Shown here piece after piece: positions 16,529 to 18,596 of a stretch of 18,596 bases of DNA. Numbering within the stretch: position 1 is the first letter of the stretch; each line of letters opens with the position of its first letter. The position numbers and the translations under genes were made by a program. This DNA is from Succinatimonas sp. UBA6849 (GTDB lineage Bacteria; Pseudomonadota; Gammaproteobacteria; Enterobacterales; Succinivibrionaceae), in contig DKDL01000084.1 of NCBI GenBank assembly GCA_002449335.1, positions 1-18,596 on the forward strand, written 5' to 3'. The notes beneath the pieces are model-generated. The model searched no databases and had not been told where the DNA came from. It was given only the letters and a program-made list of their open reading frames with translations.

Positions 16529-16710
16529 TTGAAATAACATATTGAAAAATAACATAAAAATTTATTGTAAATTTTTGCTAAAATGTGAGGCAATTATCAA
16601 AATTTTGTATAACGTAAAAGCGTGCAGTCAATTTTGTACACTCATTTTTCGCACAAACTATTCATAGTGAGTAGATAGACTTAGTAAGAAAAACGAAGAT
16701 AAAAGCTTAT

Positions 16711-16764
16711 GTGACAACAAATCATACCTAAATTTTTGTAAGTATGACCTCTTTGGTGTGTCAC
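16711..16764 (+). promoter_or_regulatory. Imperfect 16-bp hairpin upstream of the HNH gene
   Basis: Three nested complementary blocks: GTGACA (16711-16716) with TGTCAC (16759-16764), CAAA (16718-16721) with TTTG (16752-16755), and TCATAC (16722-16727) with GTATGA (16742-16747). They enclose a 14-base loop and leave small bulges. No T-run follows, so it does not look like a terminator. It may be a leader RNA structure or a binding site for a dimeric regulator. Confidence 0.4.
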
Positions 16765-16843
16765 GATTTGCATTTTCTTAATATAGTTATGGAATTTTTT
16801 TAAGAACACTTTTAAACTTTAGATATCGGATAAGGAGCTTGAT

Positions 16844-17866
16844 ATGAATAACAATGTAGATTCTAAAATCCTTATATGTAAGGTTTCTTATAACTGGTAT
16901 CAGGTTATTAAGTCAAACTTCATATCAAACGGATCATCTGTAACTAATTGCTGGTACACTCCGTTTGAAGAATTTGCTCATGATAAGAGTGATGAGGAAT
17001 TGCCTCCTCCAGGATCTCTTGTGCTTTTCTTAGTAGAGAAAGATGGTGAGCAGATTATCTGTGGTGGTGGTTTCTTTTTAAAGCACCTTAATATGGACAT
17101 TACATCATGTTGGAATCAATATGGTGTGCTCTCAGGCTATATGAACTTAAATGACTTCTTAAGAAGGGCAAAAGAGTTCAAAGCTGATATGAATGATCCG
17201 TTGAGCTGCTACATTGCAGATGGCTCTTTTATCTTTATCAGAAAGAACATGGTACATGTACCTGAAATGTTCAACATCAATTTTGACGACAGATCACGTG
17301 TAACTATTCCTAGTGACGAGCCTTTTGGCATGTATTTAAAAAAGGTTTGTCTTGAAAGACGTAAAGCTCAAATCGATCAGTCATCATGCACATGGCCTGG
17401 CATTTATTATGTAGCATCTATTCATAAGAGTGCTGAACAAGCTTCTCAGTATAGAACCAAGCTTCTGTCAGCATACGGCTTTAAATGTGCAGTAACAGGT
17501 TGCACTCTGATGCCAGCTTTATCTGTTGCTCATATCAAGACTATTTATGATGACAGATATCTTGACCTTAACAATGGCGTGGTTTTGCGTTCTGATATTC
17601 ACCATTTATTCTCAAAGGGTTATTTAACTTTCTATTACGATACTGATGATTCTGTCAGAGTAAAAATCTCAAAGAATATGAAGTTAAACCTTGATCCTGA
17701 GTATTCAGAATTAGATGGTAAGAAATTATCTTTACCAGAGAATAAGGAATACTGGCCAAATCCAGAATACCTAAAGTGGCATAACGATATTAGATTTGAG
17801 AATTGGTTAAAGTACGGTGAGTTTTCTTTAATCGATGCTTTGCCAATGCATCCTAGAGAAGGTTAA
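16844..17866 (+). CDS. HNH endonuclease with an uncharacterised N-terminal domain
   Basis: 340 residues. The C-terminal part (about 203-262) is a clear HNH nuclease domain of the type found in predicted restriction-type endonucleases (COG3440-like). QYRTKLLSAYGFKCAVTGC holds C215 and C220; then come AHIK with H230, LNNGVVLRSDIHHLFSKGYL with N243/N244 and H253/H254, the beta-beta-alpha metal site. The N-terminal ~150 residues contain PPPGSLVLFLVEKDGEQIICGGGFFL and a WNQYGVLSGYMNLNDFL segment; this resembles the PUA-like reader half seen before HNH domains in related proteins, recalled from memory and not proven. No membrane segment or signal is present. Such two-part proteins can cut modified or foreign DNA, but no methylase or other restriction subunit is nearby. 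AAGGAG precedes the ATG. Confidence 0.82.
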   Translation: MNNNVDSKILICKVSYNWYQVIKSNFISNGSSVTNCWYTPFEEFAHDKSDEELPPPGSLVLFLVEKDGEQIICGGGFFLKHLNMDITSCWNQYGVLSGYMNLNDFLRRAKEFKADMNDPLSCYIADGSFIFIRKNMVHVPEMFNINFDDRSRVTIPSDEPFGMYLKKVCLERRKAQIDQSSCTWPGIYYVASIHKSAEQASQYRTKLLSAYGFKCAVTGCTLMPALSVAHIKTIYDDRYLDLNNGVVLRSDIHHLFSKGYLTFYYDTDDSVRVKISKNMKLNLDPEYSELDGKKLSLPENKEYWPNPEYLKWHNDIRFENWLKYGEFSLIDALPMHPREG

Positions 17867-17868
17867 TT

Positions 17869-18513
17869 ATGAAAATCGCTGTATTAGGTGCTAATAACTC
17901 TATTGGCAGCAAGATTGTTCTAAAAGCTGAAGAACAGGGGATAGCTTCAGTTTGTGTAGTTGACAGTTTCTCTAATGTTCCAGGTAATGGCAAGGTTTTA
18001 ATTAAGCCTTGCTTAGATCTTACAAAAGACGACATTAAAGATTGTCATTATGTAATTGATACCATATCTTTTCTTTCTATCTCCAAATTCTCATCAGACG
18101 ATCTGCCTTTGTGGCATTTACTTGAAATCTTAAAAGACAGTGAGGTAAAGCTCTTAGAATTAGGCAGTTGTACCTTCCTGTACTCAGATAACACCAGACA
18201 GCGTTATGTAGGATCTGGTGACAATGAGATCTTAGATGACAATGAACTAAAACAAGAGCGACTCTGTATCAATGCATACAAGAGACTGTCACTATGTAGA
18301 AATGTAAAGTGGTCAGTTCTCTGCCCACCATTGCTCTTAGATAAGGATGGATATGCTTCTGGTAAATTTGAGTTTCATGATGATGTGTTGCCTGTAGGAT
18401 TAGAAGGCGACAGTTTTATCAGTGAAGATGATTTTTCAAGTTCAGTGATTGAGCTATTAAAGAGAATTCCAAAGCTTCATACCTGTACTTCGGTTAGAGG
18501 GGTGAGAGCTTAA
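17869..18513 (+). CDS. NAD(P)-binding atypical short-chain dehydrogenase-like protein (YwnB/COG2910 type)
   Basis: 214 residues with one Rossmann fold. MKIAVLGANNSIGSKIV gives the dinucleotide-binding GxxxxxG (G7, G13). CHYVIDTIS sits where the fold's fourth strand normally ends, ELGSCTFLYSDNTRQRY takes the place of the GGAGSL segment of the COG2910 family, and WSVLCPP, YASGKFEFHDD and FISEDDFSSSVIEL match that family's C-terminal pattern. The classical catalytic YxxxK is not evident, so it may bind NAD(P)H without dehydrogenase activity. It starts two bases after the HNH stop, with GAGAAGG (17856-17862) inside that gene, so the two are almost certainly translated from one message. No substrate is known. 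Confidence 0.75.
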   Translation: MKIAVLGANNSIGSKIVLKAEEQGIASVCVVDSFSNVPGNGKVLIKPCLDLTKDDIKDCHYVIDTISFLSISKFSSDDLPLWHLLEILKDSEVKLLELGSCTFLYSDNTRQRYVGSGDNEILDDNELKQERLCINAYKRLSLCRNVKWSVLCPPLLLDKDGYASGKFEFHDDVLPVGLEGDSFISEDDFSSSVIELLKRIPKLHTCTSVRGVRA

Positions 18514-18548
18514 TTCTCTTTAAAAGATAACTCTATCAAAAAATAACT

Positions 18549-18573
18549 AAAACCACAGCAACTCTGTGGTTTT
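18549..18573 (+). terminator. Intrinsic terminator of the HNH-SDR unit
   Basis: A perfect 10-bp stem, AAAACCACAG (18549-18558) with CTGTGGTTTT (18564-18573), encloses a 5-base loop. It ends in T residues and also carries A residues on the left, so it can work in both directions. The last 23 bases of the window show nothing. Confidence 0.85.
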
Positions 18574-18596
18574 GTTAGGTGTGCTCAGCATGAGCA

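Larger units (their letters stand above)
16219..16843. other. 625-bp AT-rich spacer between divergent units, without a gene
   Basis: No credible coding frame on either strand. The copy 2 promoter lies at the left. From about 16360 to 16620 the sequence is extremely AT-rich with repeated A- and T-tracts, a form typical of bent DNA or of silencer binding. It contains a LacI/cre-like 14-mer within a larger dyad (16502-16547) and a long imperfect hairpin (16711-16764). I could not assign a firm promoter for the HNH gene; its start has AAGGAG (16832-16837) six bases upstream. Confidence 0.6.

Noticed and set aside
16709..16727. A CRP-like site TGTGA...TCATA before the HNH gene
   Set aside because: The half sites are seven bases apart instead of six and the second is degenerate; the hairpin explains the sequence better.
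1..18596. tRNA, rRNA, CRISPR array, insertion sequence or prophage remains
   Set aside because: No cloverleaf, repeat-spacer pattern, transposase frame or terminal inverted repeats were seen on either strand.

Overview
The window is AT-rich DNA with densely packed bacterial genes. Its protein families (FadD next to RNase D, RdgC, TrhP/YegQ, GyrA, SerC) are gammaproteobacterial in type, and two transporters closely resemble the Vibrio sodium/galactose symporter vSGLT. An AT-rich gammaproteobacterium, perhaps of the Succinivibrionaceae, would fit; this is inference from gene content and composition, not from a marker search.

Layout. (1) Positions 1-2664, plus strand: the lysine-rich end of an unidentified gene, then two closely spaced membrane diguanylate cyclases (GGDEF proteins), both without the product-inhibition site. 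(2) Positions 2709-4923, minus strand: rdgC followed by an overlapping trhP with a GTG start, converging on the cyclases at a shared hairpin. (3) Positions 5089-8068: gyrA, divergent from rdgC, with good sigma-70 promoters for both in the 165-bp gap and a strong terminator behind gyrA. GyrA carries a serine/aspartate-rich insert inside its C-terminal DNA-wrapping domain, plus low-complexity ends. (4) Positions 8155-12167, plus strand: serC, fadD and rnd, close together. A TATAAT promoter and a perfect 8-bp inverted repeat lie directly at the rnd start codon. (5) Positions 12330-16218, minus strand: two tandem vSGLT-type symporter genes of identical length (553 codons), each with its own terminator and its own upstream region. 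LacI-type operator cores lie in the spacer before the first copy, and a LacI/cre-type 14-mer lies upstream of the second. (6) Positions 16219-16843: a 625-bp, very AT-rich spacer without genes that holds two conspicuous dyad structures. (7) Positions 16844-18513, plus strand: a two-gene unit of an HNH nuclease with an uncharacterised N-terminal domain and an atypical NAD(P)-binding protein of the YwnB/COG2910 type, closed by a strong terminator.

Most of the window is ordinary housekeeping. The parts that deserve attention are the dyad at the rnd start, the GyrA insert, the duplicated symporters with separate control regions, the structured spacer 16502-16764, and the HNH/SDR pair. I found no tRNA, rRNA, CRISPR array, insertion sequence or convincing new multi-gene system.
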